Assembly (NCBI GenBank): GCA_902582845.1
Contig: CACHTQ010000004.1
Span: 51,141 to 115,140 of the forward strand
Direction: 5' to 3'
Origin: an uncultured Pelagibacteraceae bacterium
GTDB lineage: Bacteria > Pseudomonadota > Alphaproteobacteria > Pelagibacterales > Pelagibacteraceae
DNA: 64,000 bases
Shown piece by piece: positions 31,405-42,075 of this stretch. The position numbers and the translations under genes were made by a program. How positions within the stretch are numbered: the stretch's first letter is position 1; each line of letters starts with the position of its first letter. The notes beneath the pieces were generated by a model. It worked only from the letters and a program-made list of their open reading frames with translations, was not told the DNA's origin and did not search any database.

Positions 31405-31611
31405 CTAACCTCTTAAGCTGTAAGGCATATATGATTTGACTATCTTGCCATCCTGTTTGGACATAGTGGTTGTGCCTCTTAATTTTCTTATTTGAGAATT
31501 TGTTCTTTTAATCATGCCATGTCGTTTACCAGCTTGAGCCATTATTACTTTGCCTCTAGCAGATATTTTGAATCTTTTTTTAGCTGAGCTTTTTGTTTTA
31601 AGTTTAGGCAT
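31405..31611 (-). CDS. rpmI: Large ribosomal subunit protein bL35
   Basis: The 68-residue protein starts [20 protein letters not shown] and includes [20 protein letters not shown], matching bL35 in sequence and length. It sits in the universal infC, rpmI, rplT order, 52 bases after infC and 1 base before rplT. Confidence 0.97.
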   Translation of the reverse strand: MPKLKTKSSAKKRFKISARGKVIMAQAGKRHGMIKRTNSQIRKLRGTTTMSKQDGKIVKSYMPYSLRG

Positions 31612-31663
31612 AATTTGCGATCTTATACAAAGAATAAAATTAATTTACAACTAATATTAAAGC

Positions 31664-32209
31664 TTATAAAGGCTGAATTACCATTATCATTTGCTTGCCA
31701 TCAAACTTTGGATGTAATTCTACCTTGCCAATTTCCTTCATATCTTCCTTAATTTTGGTCATTAGTTCGTTTCCTAGATGCGAATGCTGAAGTTCTCGGC
31801 CCTTAAACCTTATGGTAAATTTTACTTTGTCTCCCTTAGCAATAAATTTTTTTGCGTTTTTTACCTTAAATTCATAATCATGAGTTTCTGTTACAGGCCT
31901 CATTTTAATTTCCTTTAAAGCAATAATTTTTTGTTTTTTTTTTGCTAGATTGGCTTTTTTTTGTGCATCATATTTATACTTACCCATATCCATAATCTTA
32001 CAAACTGGAGGCTTTGCATTTGGAGCTATTTCTATTAAATCTAACCCTTGATTCCGTGCCATCGATATTGCTTCGTTTGTACTAATGACACCTAAATTTT
32101 CTCCATCACTGCCTATGACTTGAACTTCTGGAGACGAAATTCTATTATTAGATCTTGGACCTCGATCTTTAGTTTTTCTCTGAAAATAATTTTGCTTAAA
32201 ATCTGCCAC
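31664..32209 (-). CDS. infC: Translation initiation factor IF-3 (GTG start)
   Basis: IF-3 keeps ribosomal subunits apart and proofreads initiator tRNA and start codon. The 181-residue product has the N-terminal NNRISSPEVQVIGSDGENLG, the GLDLIEIAPNAKPPVCKIMDMGKYKY linker region and the C-terminal domain ending in VELHPKFDGKQMIMV. The start is GTG at 32209-32207, immediately after the in-frame thrS stop, so no earlier start in this frame is possible. A non-ATG start is typical of infC and fits autocontrol by IF-3. No clear Shine-Dalgarno sequence is seen. Confidence 0.95.
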   Translation of the reverse strand: MADFKQNYFQRKTKDRGPRSNNRISSPEVQVIGSDGENLGVISTNEAISMARNQGLDLIEIAPNAKPPVCKIMDMGKYKYDAQKKANLAKKKQKIIALKEIKMRPVTETHDYEFKVKNAKKFIAKGDKVKFTIRFKGRELQHSHLGNELMTKIKEDMKEIGKVELHPKFDGKQMIMVIQPL

Positions 32210-34129
32210 TTAAATTGACGAAACTTTATTTAAAGCAGAAAATGTTTTTAAAAATTTATTTAATTCCATATTTTCTTGTTTATTAGAATCCAATCTTCTA
32301 ATAGTTACGGAGTTGCTGTCAACTTCTTTTTTACCACAAATTAATAAAATAGGGACTTTTGCAAGAGAATGTTCTCTTATTTTATAGTTTAAATTATGAT
32401 TTTTTAAATCAACTATTGAGCTCATCCCAGCTTCTTTTATTTTTTTGGAAACTTTACTTGCGTATTCCTCAAAGTCTTCTGAAATCGGAATTACCACTGT
32501 TTGCAGTGGAGATATCCAAAATGGAAACTTCCCAGCATAATTTTCAATTAAAATTCCAATAAATCTTTCAAGAGATCCAAACAATGCTCTATGCAACATC
32601 ACTGGAACTTTTTTTGTTCCATCTTTATCAATATATGTTGCGTCTAGCCTTCCGGGTAAGTTTAAATCAACTTGTACAGTTCCACATTGCCAATCTCTAC
32701 CAATAGCATCTCTTAACACAAATTCTATTTTTGGACCATAAAAGGCACCCTCTCCCTTATTTATGCTGTATTCTAATTTCGTTGCTTTGACTGCCTCTAA
32801 TAAAGATGCCTCAGCTTTATCCCAAACTTTATCTTCGCCCACTCTTACTTCTGGTCTGTCGGCATATTTTAACACCACTTTTTCAAAACCTAAATCTTTA
32901 TAAATATCTAAAATTAAATTTGTTACATTTAAACACTCACTTGTAATTTGATCTTCTGAACAAAAAATATGTGCATCATCTTGTGTAAAAGCTCTTACCC
33001 TTAGAAGACCATGTAAAGCTCCCGATGGTTCATATCTGTGTACTTTACCAAATTCTGTTATTCTTAATGGTAAATCTCTATAACTTTTTAAACCTTGATT
33101 GAAAACTTGTATATGACCCGGGCAATTCATTGGTTTTATTGCAAAAACTTTTTCGTCAGGAGTCTCAGAAGTATACATGTTTTCACCATATTTTTCCCAA
33201 TGCCCCGATTTTTCCCATAATAATCTATCTAATACCTCTGGAGTATTCACTTCTTTATATCCTGCTGCATCTTGGCGTGCTCGCATATAATTAATCAATT
33301 TTTGAAACAATGCCCAACCCTTCTCATGCCAGAAAACAGATCCTGGGCTCTCCTCTCTAAAATGAAACAAATCCATCTCTTTACCAAGTTTCCTATGATC
33401 CCTTTTCTCAGCTTCCTCAATTCTTTTTAAATAATCATCTAAATCTTTTTGAGAGGCCCAGCCAGTCCCGTAAATTCTTTGTAACATTTCATTTTTTGAG
33501 TCTCCACGCCAATATGCTCCAGCAACTTTTGTAAGCTTAAAAGCCTTACCAATTTTGCTAGATGAAACTAAGTGTGGACCTCTACACAAATCATGCCATG
33601 TATCACCATGATGATAAACAGTTAGTTCTTCGCCCTCAGGTATACTCTCTATTATCTCTGCTTTATATTTTTCACCAATTTTTTTGAAATGGCTTATTGC
33701 TTTATCTCTTTTCCAAACCTCTCTTCTTGTTTTAACATCTTTGTCAATTATTTCTGACATTCTTTTTTCTATTTTTTCTAAATCATTCTCTGTAAAAGGT
33801 TCTTTCCGAGCAAAATCATAGTAAAAACCATTCTCAATTACTGGTCCAATAGTTACCTGTGTGCCAGGGTACAATTCTTGAACAGCCATCGCCATAATGT
33901 GAGCAGTGTCATGCCTTATAACTTCAAGACCTTCGGGATCTTTTGCAGTAAAAATTTTTACTGAACAATCTTTTTTAATTGAAAAATATAGATCTTTTAG
34001 CTCACCGTTCACACTCATTATCAATGCTTGTTTTGATAATGACTTACTTATTTTTTCTGCAATATCTAAACCTGTAACTTCTTTTGGGAATTCAATTTTT
34101 TTTCCATCTGGTAGTGTAATTATAGGCAT
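32210..34129 (-). CDS. thrS: Threonyl-tRNA synthetase
   Basis: This 639-residue class II synthetase has an N-terminal TGS domain (about residues 1-60), the editing domain with [19 protein letters not shown] and HDLCRGPHL, the catalytic core with [18 protein letters not shown]-like zinc-binding Cys and [13 protein letters not shown], and a C-terminal anticodon-binding domain. It charges tRNA-Thr and is of interest because of the tRNA-Thr-like RNA at 1560. Its ATG directly follows the GT4 stop, and its stop directly precedes the infC start. Confidence 0.96.
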   Translation of the reverse strand: MPIITLPDGKKIEFPKEVTGLDIAEKISKSLSKQALIMSVNGELKDLYFSIKKDCSVKIFTAKDPEGLEVIRHDTAHIMAMAVQELYPGTQVTIGPVIENGFYYDFARKEPFTENDLEKIEKRMSEIIDKDVKTRREVWKRDKAISHFKKIGEKYKAEIIESIPEGEELTVYHHGDTWHDLCRGPHLVSSSKIGKAFKLTKVAGAYWRGDSKNEMLQRIYGTGWASQKDLDDYLKRIEEAEKRDHRKLGKEMDLFHFREESPGSVFWHEKGWALFQKLINYMRARQDAAGYKEVNTPEVLDRLLWEKSGHWEKYGENMYTSETPDEKVFAIKPMNCPGHIQVFNQGLKSYRDLPLRITEFGKVHRYEPSGALHGLLRVRAFTQDDAHIFCSEDQITSECLNVTNLILDIYKDLGFEKVVLKYADRPEVRVGEDKVWDKAEASLLEAVKATKLEYSINKGEGAFYGPKIEFVLRDAIGRDWQCGTVQVDLNLPGRLDATYIDKDGTKKVPVMLHRALFGSLERFIGILIENYAGKFPFWISPLQTVVIPISEDFEEYASKVSKKIKEAGMSSIVDLKNHNLNYKIREHSLAKVPILLICGKKEVDSNSVTIRRLDSNKQENMELNKFLKTFSALNKVSSI

Positions 34130-35284
34130 TTAGTTTAATAGTCTTTTATACTCTGAATATGTAGAAAAACACATTTTTTCAACATTAAATTTTTTAATTA
34201 TATTACTTCTTCCTTCTTTGCCCATTAGACTTATAGATGTTTCATCCATTGTTAATCCACGAATTATTTTTTTACTTAAAGACTCTGCGTCTCCTGATTT
34301 AAATAAAAAGCCTGTTTTTTCATCATTAATTGTCTCGTTAGATCCTCCAATATTACTAGCTATAATTAATTTTTCCATTGATTGTGCCTCTACTGCCACT
34401 CTTCCAAAAGCTTCTGGTTCTATTGAGGCTGATACAATTATATCCGAAACTTTATAGGCTAACGCCATATCCTCACAGTGATCTATAAATTTTATTTGGT
34501 TTGTTAAACGATATTGCTCTGTAAGACGAATTAATTTTTTTTTATATAGATCTCTTCCTTGATCATTTCCAAGTATAACCGCGTGAAAAGCTTCATAACC
34601 TAATTCAATTTTAACTAAGTTAATTGCCTCAATAAACAATTCTTGTCCTTTCCATGAAGTAAGCCTACCAGGCATTAGAATTATTTTTTTTTCATCATTT
34701 ATATTCCATTTTTGAAGTAAATTTTTTTCATCATTTTCTAATTTTGTAGAAGAGTCAAAATAATCAACATTTATTCCTCTAAAAATAACTAAAAATTTTT
34801 TTCGACTTGTCAAAAATTCAGAATAATTTTCTTTAATATGAGAAAAAATAAAATTTGATCCCGCAATTATCAAATCAGATCTTACCATGACAGAATTATA
34901 AAGTTTTTTAATTTTACCACTAAAATTGTAAGTTCCGTGAAATGTGGTTACAAACTTTCTATTTGTTAACTTTGTTGCAAATAAACAAGACCAAGCTGGT
35001 GCTCTACTTCTTGCGTGAACAATTGAGATCTTAAAAAATAAGATTATCCCAATTAATAAAATTGTATTGATTAAAATTAATAATGGGTTTTTACTATGCA
35101 CTGGGAGTTTAATTAATTTTACTTTTTTTTTATCTACAAATTTTGTTAATTCCCCTCCACTAGTTACTATAAAAGACTCACAACCATTTTCTGGTAAAAA
35201 ATGAGCAATATCATAACATCCAGTTTCTGCCCCTCCGTAACCTAGTTTTGGTATTACCTGTAAGACTTTTATATTAGACGACAT
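34130..35284 (-). CDS. Glycosyltransferase family 4 protein
   Basis: This 384-residue GT-B enzyme has an N-terminal domain with QVIPKLGYGGAETGCYDIAH and a C-terminal nucleotide-sugar domain with LMPGRLTSWKGQELFIEAI and the GT4 motif SASIEPEAFGRVAVEAQSM (the acid EX7E type). It probably acts at the inner membrane in lipopolysaccharide or surface glycan assembly. It begins the long minus-strand run leading into thrS with no intervening base. Confidence 0.9.
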   Translation of the reverse strand: MSSNIKVLQVIPKLGYGGAETGCYDIAHFLPENGCESFIVTSGGELTKFVDKKKVKLIKLPVHSKNPLLILINTILLIGIILFFKISIVHARSRAPAWSCLFATKLTNRKFVTTFHGTYNFSGKIKKLYNSVMVRSDLIIAGSNFIFSHIKENYSEFLTSRKKFLVIFRGINVDYFDSSTKLENDEKNLLQKWNINDEKKIILMPGRLTSWKGQELFIEAINLVKIELGYEAFHAVILGNDQGRDLYKKKLIRLTEQYRLTNQIKFIDHCEDMALAYKVSDIIVSASIEPEAFGRVAVEAQSMEKLIIASNIGGSNETINDEKTGFLFKSGDAESLSKKIIRGLTMDETSISLMGKEGRSNIIKKFNVEKMCFSTYSEYKRLLN

Positions 35285-35335
35285 GCATTAAGATTATATA
35301 ATATATATAATAATAGAGATAACTAATAAACTTTT

Positions 35336-36082
35336 ATGAGTAAATTCAATTACTTAAAAATAAATAATTCTAAAAAGATTAGATATTTAAAAAATTACCA
35401 AAAAAATACAACTTATATTGTTTTTTTACATGGGTTTATGTCTGATTTAGAGGGAAAGAAACCTAAAGCTTTTTTAAATTTTGCAAAAAAAAATAAACTT
35501 GGTTTTCTTGGGCTAGAGTATTCTGGTCATGGTAAATCCTCTGGTAAATTTACTGACGGTAATATCTCTAAATGGACTAAAGATACAACTCTATTAATTA
35601 AAAAGATTGTCAAAAAAAATGAAATCATATTAGTCGGCTCAAGTATGGGCTCTTGGATCGCTTTAAATCAATTTAAGTTTTTTAAAAAACAAATTATAGG
35701 GTTTTTAGGAATTGGTTCTGCACCTCAATTTTTAGAGGGTTTGATGTGGAACAAATTCTCAAAAAAAATGAAAAAAGAAATAACAAAAAATGGGATTATC
35801 AATTTAAAGCATGGAAATTATGAATATCCAATCTCTTTACAACTAATTAAAGATGGGCGTAAAAATAAAGTATTTCATAAAAAAATTTACGACAAATTAA
35901 AGATTACTATGGTTCATGGACAAAAAGATGAGTCTGTCCCAGTCAGTTATTCAAAAAAAATTTTAAAAATTTTTGTAAATTCAAAAAAAAAATTAGTTAT
36001 CATTAAAAAAGGTGATCACAGCTTATCTTCACCTAAATGGTTAAGCATATTAAAAAAAGAGTTAAAAATTTTAATTAACTAA
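35336..36082 (+). CDS. Alpha/beta hydrolase (esterase/thioesterase-like)
   Basis: This 248-residue alpha/beta hydrolase shows FLHGFMSDLEG (oxyanion region), GLEYSGHGKSSG, the nucleophile elbow GSSMGSWIAL (Ser near 103-104), an acidic residue in HGQKDESVPVS and the catalytic histidine in KKGDHSLSSP. The pattern resembles the ABHD10-like carboxylesterase/thioesterase group; the substrate is unknown. It diverges from the GT4 gene and overlaps the end of gltB by 8 bases. Confidence 0.87.
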   Translation: MSKFNYLKINNSKKIRYLKNYQKNTTYIVFLHGFMSDLEGKKPKAFLNFAKKNKLGFLGLEYSGHGKSSGKFTDGNISKWTKDTTLLIKKIVKKNEIILVGSSMGSWIALNQFKFFKKQIIGFLGIGSAPQFLEGLMWNKFSKKMKKEITKNGIINLKHGNYEYPISLQLIKDGRKNKVFHKKIYDKLKITMVHGQKDESVPVSYSKKILKIFVNSKKKLVIIKKGDHSLSSPKWLSILKKELKILIN

Positions 36083-39000
36083 CTTCTTTAATCTTAGACT
36101 TAAATGTAATTGGATTTTTTAGTTTATTAATCATCTCTTTTGGACAAACCTGAATAAAATTTTTAATTTCAACTTCAAAGTTTTCAAAAATATCTTTTGA
36201 TATCAACGATCCTGTCTCTTTTGAATGCTCTAAAATTAATTCTTTTAAATAACTTGTCCAAAAATCTGTTTCAACATTTTGCCAAACAACTGAGTCTGGA
36301 TTAACTTTTTTTTCAAACTCATTCAATTTATCATAGATAAATGCCATTCCTCCAGTCATGCCAGCTGCAAAATTATCTCCGACACTTCCCAAAATAACCA
36401 CTGTTCCTCCAGTCATATACTCACAACCGTTTGAATCGCAACCCTCAATAACTGTAGTCGCACCAGAATTTCTTACAGCAAATCTATCGCCTGCTTGACC
36501 TGCAGCAAAAAGTTTGCCTGACGTAGCTCCATACAAAACTGTATTTCCGATGATTGTATTTTCATTAGAAACTAAATTACTTTCATCTGAAAGTTTTATC
36601 GTGATTGTAGCGCCTGACAATCCTTTGCCGACATAATCGTTTGCATCACCTTTAAGATTTAATTTTAATCCTTTCGAAGAAAAAGCTCCGAAAGACTGAC
36701 CTGCAGAGCCTTTAAAATTTAGTGTTAGGAAATTTTCATCTAGTTTTTCATAACCATACTTTTTATAAAGATAGTGTGAAATTCTTGTACCAACTGCTCT
36801 GTTTGTGTTTTTGATAATAAATTCTTTCTCAACCTTTTTAGAATTATCTAAAGATTTTTCAATCTCAGGCCAAATTTCTTGATCCAAGGTTTCAGGTACC
36901 TTGTTTATCTCTAGCGATTCACAATATCTTTTATTATCTCCTGGGTCTGCCTGAACAAATAATGGGTTAAGGTCTAAGTCGTCTAAATTTGGTGATGCTT
37001 TATTAACTTGCATTAGCAAGTCAGTTCTTCCAATAATATCGTTCAATGATTTAAACCCTAGTTCAGCTAAAATTTCTCTTACTTCGGAGGCAATAAAAGT
37101 AAACAAATTAACAACCTTGTCTGGGGTGCCAGTGAATTTTTCTCTTAATTTTTCATCTTGTGTACAAACACCTACTGGACAGGTATTTGAGTGGCACTGT
37201 CTAACCATTATACATCCCATTGCTACTAGAGCTGTTGTAGCAACTCCATATTCTTCTGCCCCCATCATTGCAGCAATAACAACATCTCTACCAGTTTTAA
37301 TACCACCATCAGTTCTTAATGTAACTTTATGTCTCAAATTGTTTAATGTTAAAACCTGATTTGCCTCTGTCAAACCCATCTCCCAAGGTATTCCAACATA
37401 TTTGACACTTGTTTGAGGAGTTGCACCTGTTCCTCCATTATGACCTGAAATTAAAATAATATCTGCCTTAGCTTTAGCTACTCCTGCGGCAATAGTTCCA
37501 ATTCCAGATGATGCAACTAATTTAACACCAACTCGTGCTTTTGGATTTATTTGTTTCAAATCATAAATCAATTGAGCCAAATCTTCTATCGAGTAAATAT
37601 CATGATGTGGAGGTGGAGAAATTAATGTTACTCCTGGTGTGGAATGTCGAAGTCTCGCAATTTCCTCTGTTACTTTAAAGCCAGGTAACTGTCCACCTTC
37701 CCCTGGTTTAGCACCTTGAGCCATTTTAATTTCTATTTCATTGCAATTATTTAAGTAATTTACAGTCACACCAAATCTAGCTGATGCAATTTGTTTAACT
37801 CTAGAATTCGCACTATCACCACTATCCATCACCTTGAATCTTTTTGCATCTTCTCCTCCCTCACCACTACAAGAGGCTCCTTTAATTCTATTCATTCCAA
37901 TAGCAAGTGTTTCATGCGCTTCTTTAGACAAAGCACCGTGGGACATGCTTCCACTACCAAATCTTTTCAATATTTTTTCTATTGGTTCAACTTCAGATAA
38001 ATTGATCGATGAGCCTAATTTTTTTTTTCTAAAATCAACTAGATCCCTCAAATTTATTGGTGGTAAATTATATATTCCATCAGCATATTTCTTATATGCT
38101 TCATATGAATTTGAGCCTACAGCGCTTTGTAATAAATGAATTAGCTTTCCTTGATATTGATGTGTTTCTCCGTTTTTCCTGTATCTATAAATACCTCCAA
38201 TTGGCAATACAGTTTCTGTACTTTCAAATGCCTCTTTATGAATTTCTCTTATTTTTTTTTCAATTCCAACTAAACCAATACCTGAAATTTTCGAGGTAAC
38301 TCCAGGAAAGTATTCATTTACAACTGTTCTGCTCAATCCTACCGTTTCAAAATTACATCCACCTCTATAAGAACTTAAAACTGAAATCCCCATTTTTGAC
38401 ATTATCTTTAGCAAACCTGCATTAACTGAATTAATGTAGCGTTGTACACACTCATCAAAACTAAATTGGCCAAAAAGTTTTTTTTCATATCTTTGATATA
38501 AACTATCAAAAGCCAGATATGGATTTACTGTAGTTGCTCCAACTCCAATTAATGTTGCAAATGAGTGAGTATCTATAGCCTCTCCAGACTGAACATTTAT
38601 AGAAACATAACCTCTTAATTTTTTTTGTATCAAAAATGTGTTTATGGCTCCAACACACAATAACATTGGCATTGGTAATCTTTCAGATGAAAGGTTTTTG
38701 TCACTTAAAATCAGTTGAGTAATACCTTGTCTTACTGCAATTTCAGACTCCTTTTGGATCCTGTTAATAGAATTTCCTAAATTGTCATTTTGTGAAAATG
38801 AGCAATCAATAATTACTGAATTTTTTCCAAAAAAATTGGTGAACTTATTAAATTGTGAATTTGATAGAATAGGGCTATTTAAAACATAAATATTCTCTTT
38901 GGTTAAAGTGTCAAAATCAAGAATATTACCTAAATTTCCAAATCTAGTTTTTAAACTCATCACTTTATTTTCTCTTAAAGAATCGATTGGTGGATTAGTT

Positions 39001-40580
39001 ACTTGGCTAAAATTTTGTCTGAAAAAATGGTAAAGTGGTCTATACTTATCAGACAACACTGCTAAAGGGGTATCATCACCCATTGAACCTGTTGCTTCTT
39101 TCGCATCTTCTGCCATTGGATGTAAGATAAGTTCTAGATCCTCTAAACTTATCCCGAAAGTATATTGTCTTCTCCTTAAGCTTTCGCCATCAAAATTATG
39201 TTTTTCATTGGAAATTGATAATTTTTCATCTAGATCAATTATTTGAGAGTTAAAATGTCTAAACTCTTTAGCTAAATAATCTTTTATTTGACTATTAGAA
39301 AAAACTTTACCTTTTTCAATTCTGACCCCAATAATTTCACCGGGACCAAGTCTTCCCTTGGTTAAAATTTTTTTTTCATTTAAATCAATCATCCCTGTTT
39401 CTGAGCCTGCAAAGATCATTTTGTCTTTTGTAATTGCATATCTCAAAGGTCTAAGACCATTTCTATCATTAGCAGCTATAACCCATTCATTGTCAGTAGC
39501 TGCAATAGCAGCAGGTCCATCCCAAGGTTCCATTGTGCTATTTAAAAAATTGAACAATTGCTGATGACTTTTTGATAGTGTCTTATTTTTCTTTGACCAT
39601 GCATCTGGTACTAGCATCAATTTAGCTAATGGTGCTGATTGGCCTGACTTATTTAATAATTCAAATACATTATCTAAAGCTGCAGAGTCGGAAATACCCT
39701 TTTGGATTACTGGTTTTAAATTTTCTATATCTTCGAAAAGTGGGCTGCTCATTTCTTGTTCGTGGACTTTCATCCAGTTTTTATTTCCTTTATAAGTATT
39801 TATCTCACCATTGTGCGCTATGGCCCTAAATGGTTGAGCTAAGCTCCAGCTTGGTGCAGTGTTTGTTGAAAATCTTTGATGAAAAATTGCATATCTCGAA
39901 ATAAATCTTGAGTCTTTAAGATCTAAATAAAAATCAGATAATGCCTCTGCTAAATATAGCCCCTTATAAATTATAGATTTTGAACTAATTGAACAAATGT
40001 AAAAATTATTTAGTGAAGCATCAAAAGCTTTATTTTCAATTCTCTTTCTTGTTTCGTAAATTCTTCTCTCTAAGTTTTTATCTAATAAATTTGGGTCATT
40101 GGGTTTAAAGATAACTTGTATGATTTCTGGCATGGTTTGAAGAGCTTTTTCTCCTAAAACTTTTGAATTAACTGGCACTTGTCGCCAACCATATATACTA
40201 AAATTATTCTTGGTTAGTTCGCTCTCAACTATTGTTTTACAACTCTCTTGCGCAGAATAGTCATTTCTAGGTAAAAAAATCATTCCTACACAGATTTCGG
40301 AGTTATCATAGTCGTGTCCAGTAACTTGTATTTTTTCTATGAAAAAATCTTTTGGAATTTCAACATGAATTCCAGCTCCATCGCCTGTTTTTCCATCGGC
40401 ATCAACAGCGCCTCTATGCCAAACAGCTTTTAAAGCCTCAATTCCATACTCAACTATAGCTCTAGATTTTTTTCCTTCCGTAGATGCAATTAAGCCCACT
40501 CCGCAAGCATCATGTTCCATTTCTTCTGAATAAACATGATTTTTTGTAAGTAACTCTAAATTTTTTTTATAATTTTCCAT
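36075..40580 (-). CDS. gltB: Glutamate synthase (NADPH) large subunit
   Basis: The 1501-residue alpha subunit has an N-terminal class II glutaminase domain whose catalytic cysteine follows a short propeptide (HDACGVGLIAS, Cys26), a central domain, the FMN-binding synthase domain (about 830-1210) with GSGSMSHGALSKEAHE and SGHNGGTGATP, the 3Fe-4S cysteines in VRQCHSNTCPVGVC, and a C-terminal beta-helix. It makes glutamate from glutamine and 2-oxoglutarate. It overlaps gltD by one base (TAATG). Confidence 0.97.
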   Translation of the reverse strand: MENYKKNLELLTKNHVYSEEMEHDACGVGLIASTEGKKSRAIVEYGIEALKAVWHRGAVDADGKTGDGAGIHVEIPKDFFIEKIQVTGHDYDNSEICVGMIFLPRNDYSAQESCKTIVESELTKNNFSIYGWRQVPVNSKVLGEKALQTMPEIIQVIFKPNDPNLLDKNLERRIYETRKRIENKAFDASLNNFYICSISSKSIIYKGLYLAEALSDFYLDLKDSRFISRYAIFHQRFSTNTAPSWSLAQPFRAIAHNGEINTYKGNKNWMKVHEQEMSSPLFEDIENLKPVIQKGISDSAALDNVFELLNKSGQSAPLAKLMLVPDAWSKKNKTLSKSHQQLFNFLNSTMEPWDGPAAIAATDNEWVIAANDRNGLRPLRYAITKDKMIFAGSETGMIDLNEKKILTKGRLGPGEIIGVRIEKGKVFSNSQIKDYLAKEFRHFNSQIIDLDEKLSISNEKHNFDGESLRRRQYTFGISLEDLELILHPMAEDAKEATGSMGDDTPLAVLSDKYRPLYHFFRQNFSQVTNPPIDSLRENKVMSLKTRFGNLGNILDFDTLTKENIYVLNSPILSNSQFNKFTNFFGKNSVIIDCSFSQNDNLGNSINRIQKESEIAVRQGITQLILSDKNLSSERLPMPMLLCVGAINTFLIQKKLRGYVSINVQSGEAIDTHSFATLIGVGATTVNPYLAFDSLYQRYEKKLFGQFSFDECVQRYINSVNAGLLKIMSKMGISVLSSYRGGCNFETVGLSRTVVNEYFPGVTSKISGIGLVGIEKKIREIHKEAFESTETVLPIGGIYRYRKNGETHQYQGKLIHLLQSAVGSNSYEAYKKYADGIYNLPPINLRDLVDFRKKKLGSSINLSEVEPIEKILKRFGSGSMSHGALSKEAHETLAIGMNRIKGASCSGEGGEDAKRFKVMDSGDSANSRVKQIASARFGVTVNYLNNCNEIEIKMAQGAKPGEGGQLPGFKVTEEIARLRHSTPGVTLISPPPHHDIYSIEDLAQLIYDLKQINPKARVGVKLVASSGIGTIAAGVAKAKADIILISGHNGGTGATPQTSVKYVGIPWEMGLTEANQVLTLNNLRHKVTLRTDGGIKTGRDVVIAAMMGAEEYGVATTALVAMGCIMVRQCHSNTCPVGVCTQDEKLREKFTGTPDKVVNLFTFIASEVREILAELGFKSLNDIIGRTDLLMQVNKASPNLDDLDLNPLFVQADPGDNKRYCESLEINKVPETLDQEIWPEIEKSLDNSKKVEKEFIIKNTNRAVGTRISHYLYKKYGYEKLDENFLTLNFKGSAGQSFGAFSSKGLKLNLKGDANDYVGKGLSGATITIKLSDESNLVSNENTIIGNTVLYGATSGKLFAAGQAGDRFAVRNSGATTVIEGCDSNGCEYMTGGTVVILGSVGDNFAAGMTGGMAFIYDKLNEFEKKVNPDSVVWQNVETDFWTSYLKELILEHSKETGSLISKDIFENFEVEIKNFIQVCPKEMINKLKNPITFKSKIKEVS

Positions 40581-42019
40581 TATGCTACTTTTGATCTTTT
40601 TAATTCCATACTTTCTAAATATGTTTTCATAGAAGAAGCTGCATCTCTTCCATCTTTAATTGCCCATACTACTAATGAAGCTCCTCTTACAATGTCTCCT
40701 GCAGCAAAAACACCTTTTAAATTTGTTTCCATTGTATTAAAGTCAGTTTTAATTGTTCCCCATTTTGTTACTTGCAACTCTTGTGCATCAAATAATGATG
40801 GTAAATTCTCTGGATCAAATCCAAGAGCTTTGATTACCATGTCGGCTTTTATCTCAAATTCTGACCCTTCTTTAATTTCTGGTTTTCGTCTTCCTGACTC
40901 ATCCGGTTCGCCCAATTCAATTTGATTTACCACTAAATTCTCAATTTTACTTTTTCCTCTGAATTCTTTTGGACTTGAAAGCCAAACAAACTCGACACCC
41001 TCCTCTTCAGCATTCGCAACCTCTCTAGCAGATCCAGGCATATTTTCTTTATCCCGTCTATACAAACATTTAACAGACTTTGCTTTCTGTCTTATAGATG
41101 TTCTCACACAATCCATAGCTGTGTCACCACCACCTATTACAACAACATCTTTTCCTTCTGCATTCAAAGTTCCTTTATCAAATAACTCGACTTTATCACC
41201 GAGGCCTTTCTTATTTGATGCTGTCAAAAATTCCATTGCTGGAAAAATGTTACCTAAATCGTTACCAGGTAGTTCAACTTCCCTTGGTTTATATACACCT
41301 GTAGCAATTAAAATTGCATCATGCTTTTTTCGTAACTGTTCTAAGGTTGCATCTTTACCAACTTCAAAATTTTGAACAAATTCTATACCACCATCTTTTA
41401 ATAACTTTGTTCTTCGTTCAACTACATGTTTTTCAAGTTTGAAATTGGGGATACCATAAATCAACAATCCACCCGCACGGTCATATCGATCATAAACGGT
41501 AATTTTATATCCATTTTTTCTTAACTGTTCGGCTGCTGCTAAACCTGCAGGCCCAGCACCAATTATTCCAACACTTTGATTTTTTTCGTGTTTTAAAGAA
41601 ATTGGCTTAACCCAACCTTGCTCCCACGCTGTATCATTAATATATTTCTCAACTGAACCAATAGTTACTGTTCCATGACCTGATTGTTCAATAACACAGT
41701 TACCTTCACATAATCTATCCTGAGGACAAATCCTTCCGCACACCTCAGGCATATTGTTAGTACTTTGAGATAATTCATAGGCCTCTTTTAATCTTCCTTC
41801 AGCAGTAAGTTTTAACCAATCCGGAATATTATTGCTTAAAGGGCAATGAACTTGGCAGAATGGAACCCCACACTGAGAACATCTGCTCGACTGTTCTTCA
41901 GCTTTTTTCTTTACAAATTCGTCATAGATTTCATTAAAATCTTCTTTTCTAGTGGCAGTCTCCCTTTTAGGTGGAGTTTGTTGACCTATTTTTACAAATT
42001 TTAACATTTTATCAGTCAT
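40580..42019 (-). CDS. gltD: Glutamate synthase small subunit
   Basis: The 479-residue beta subunit passes electrons from NADPH to GltB. It has N-terminal Fe-S cysteine clusters (RCSQCGVPFCQVHCP and CGRICPQDRLCEGNC), an FAD Rossmann motif GIIGAGPAGLAAAEQL, an NADPH motif VIGGGDTAMDCVRTS and the terminal AAGDIVRGASLVVWAI. It precedes gltB in the same operon. A perfect palindrome lies upstream at 42076-42096. Confidence 0.97.
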   Translation of the reverse strand: MTDKMLKFVKIGQQTPPKRETATRKEDFNEIYDEFVKKKAEEQSSRCSQCGVPFCQVHCPLSNNIPDWLKLTAEGRLKEAYELSQSTNNMPEVCGRICPQDRLCEGNCVIEQSGHGTVTIGSVEKYINDTAWEQGWVKPISLKHEKNQSVGIIGAGPAGLAAAEQLRKNGYKITVYDRYDRAGGLLIYGIPNFKLEKHVVERRTKLLKDGGIEFVQNFEVGKDATLEQLRKKHDAILIATGVYKPREVELPGNDLGNIFPAMEFLTASNKKGLGDKVELFDKGTLNAEGKDVVVIGGGDTAMDCVRTSIRQKAKSVKCLYRRDKENMPGSAREVANAEEEGVEFVWLSSPKEFRGKSKIENLVVNQIELGEPDESGRRKPEIKEGSEFEIKADMVIKALGFDPENLPSLFDAQELQVTKWGTIKTDFNTMETNLKGVFAAGDIVRGASLVVWAIKDGRDAASSMKTYLESMELKRSKVA

Positions 42020-42075
42020 AGAATCTTTAAATTTTAGGCAAATTATACATAGTTTTTAGTAATAAAAGTATTATT

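Noticed and set aside
37117-40000. Several open frames of 60-100 codons antisense to gltB
   Set aside because: They are mirror frames of a strongly conserved gene, with no start signals or recognisable product.
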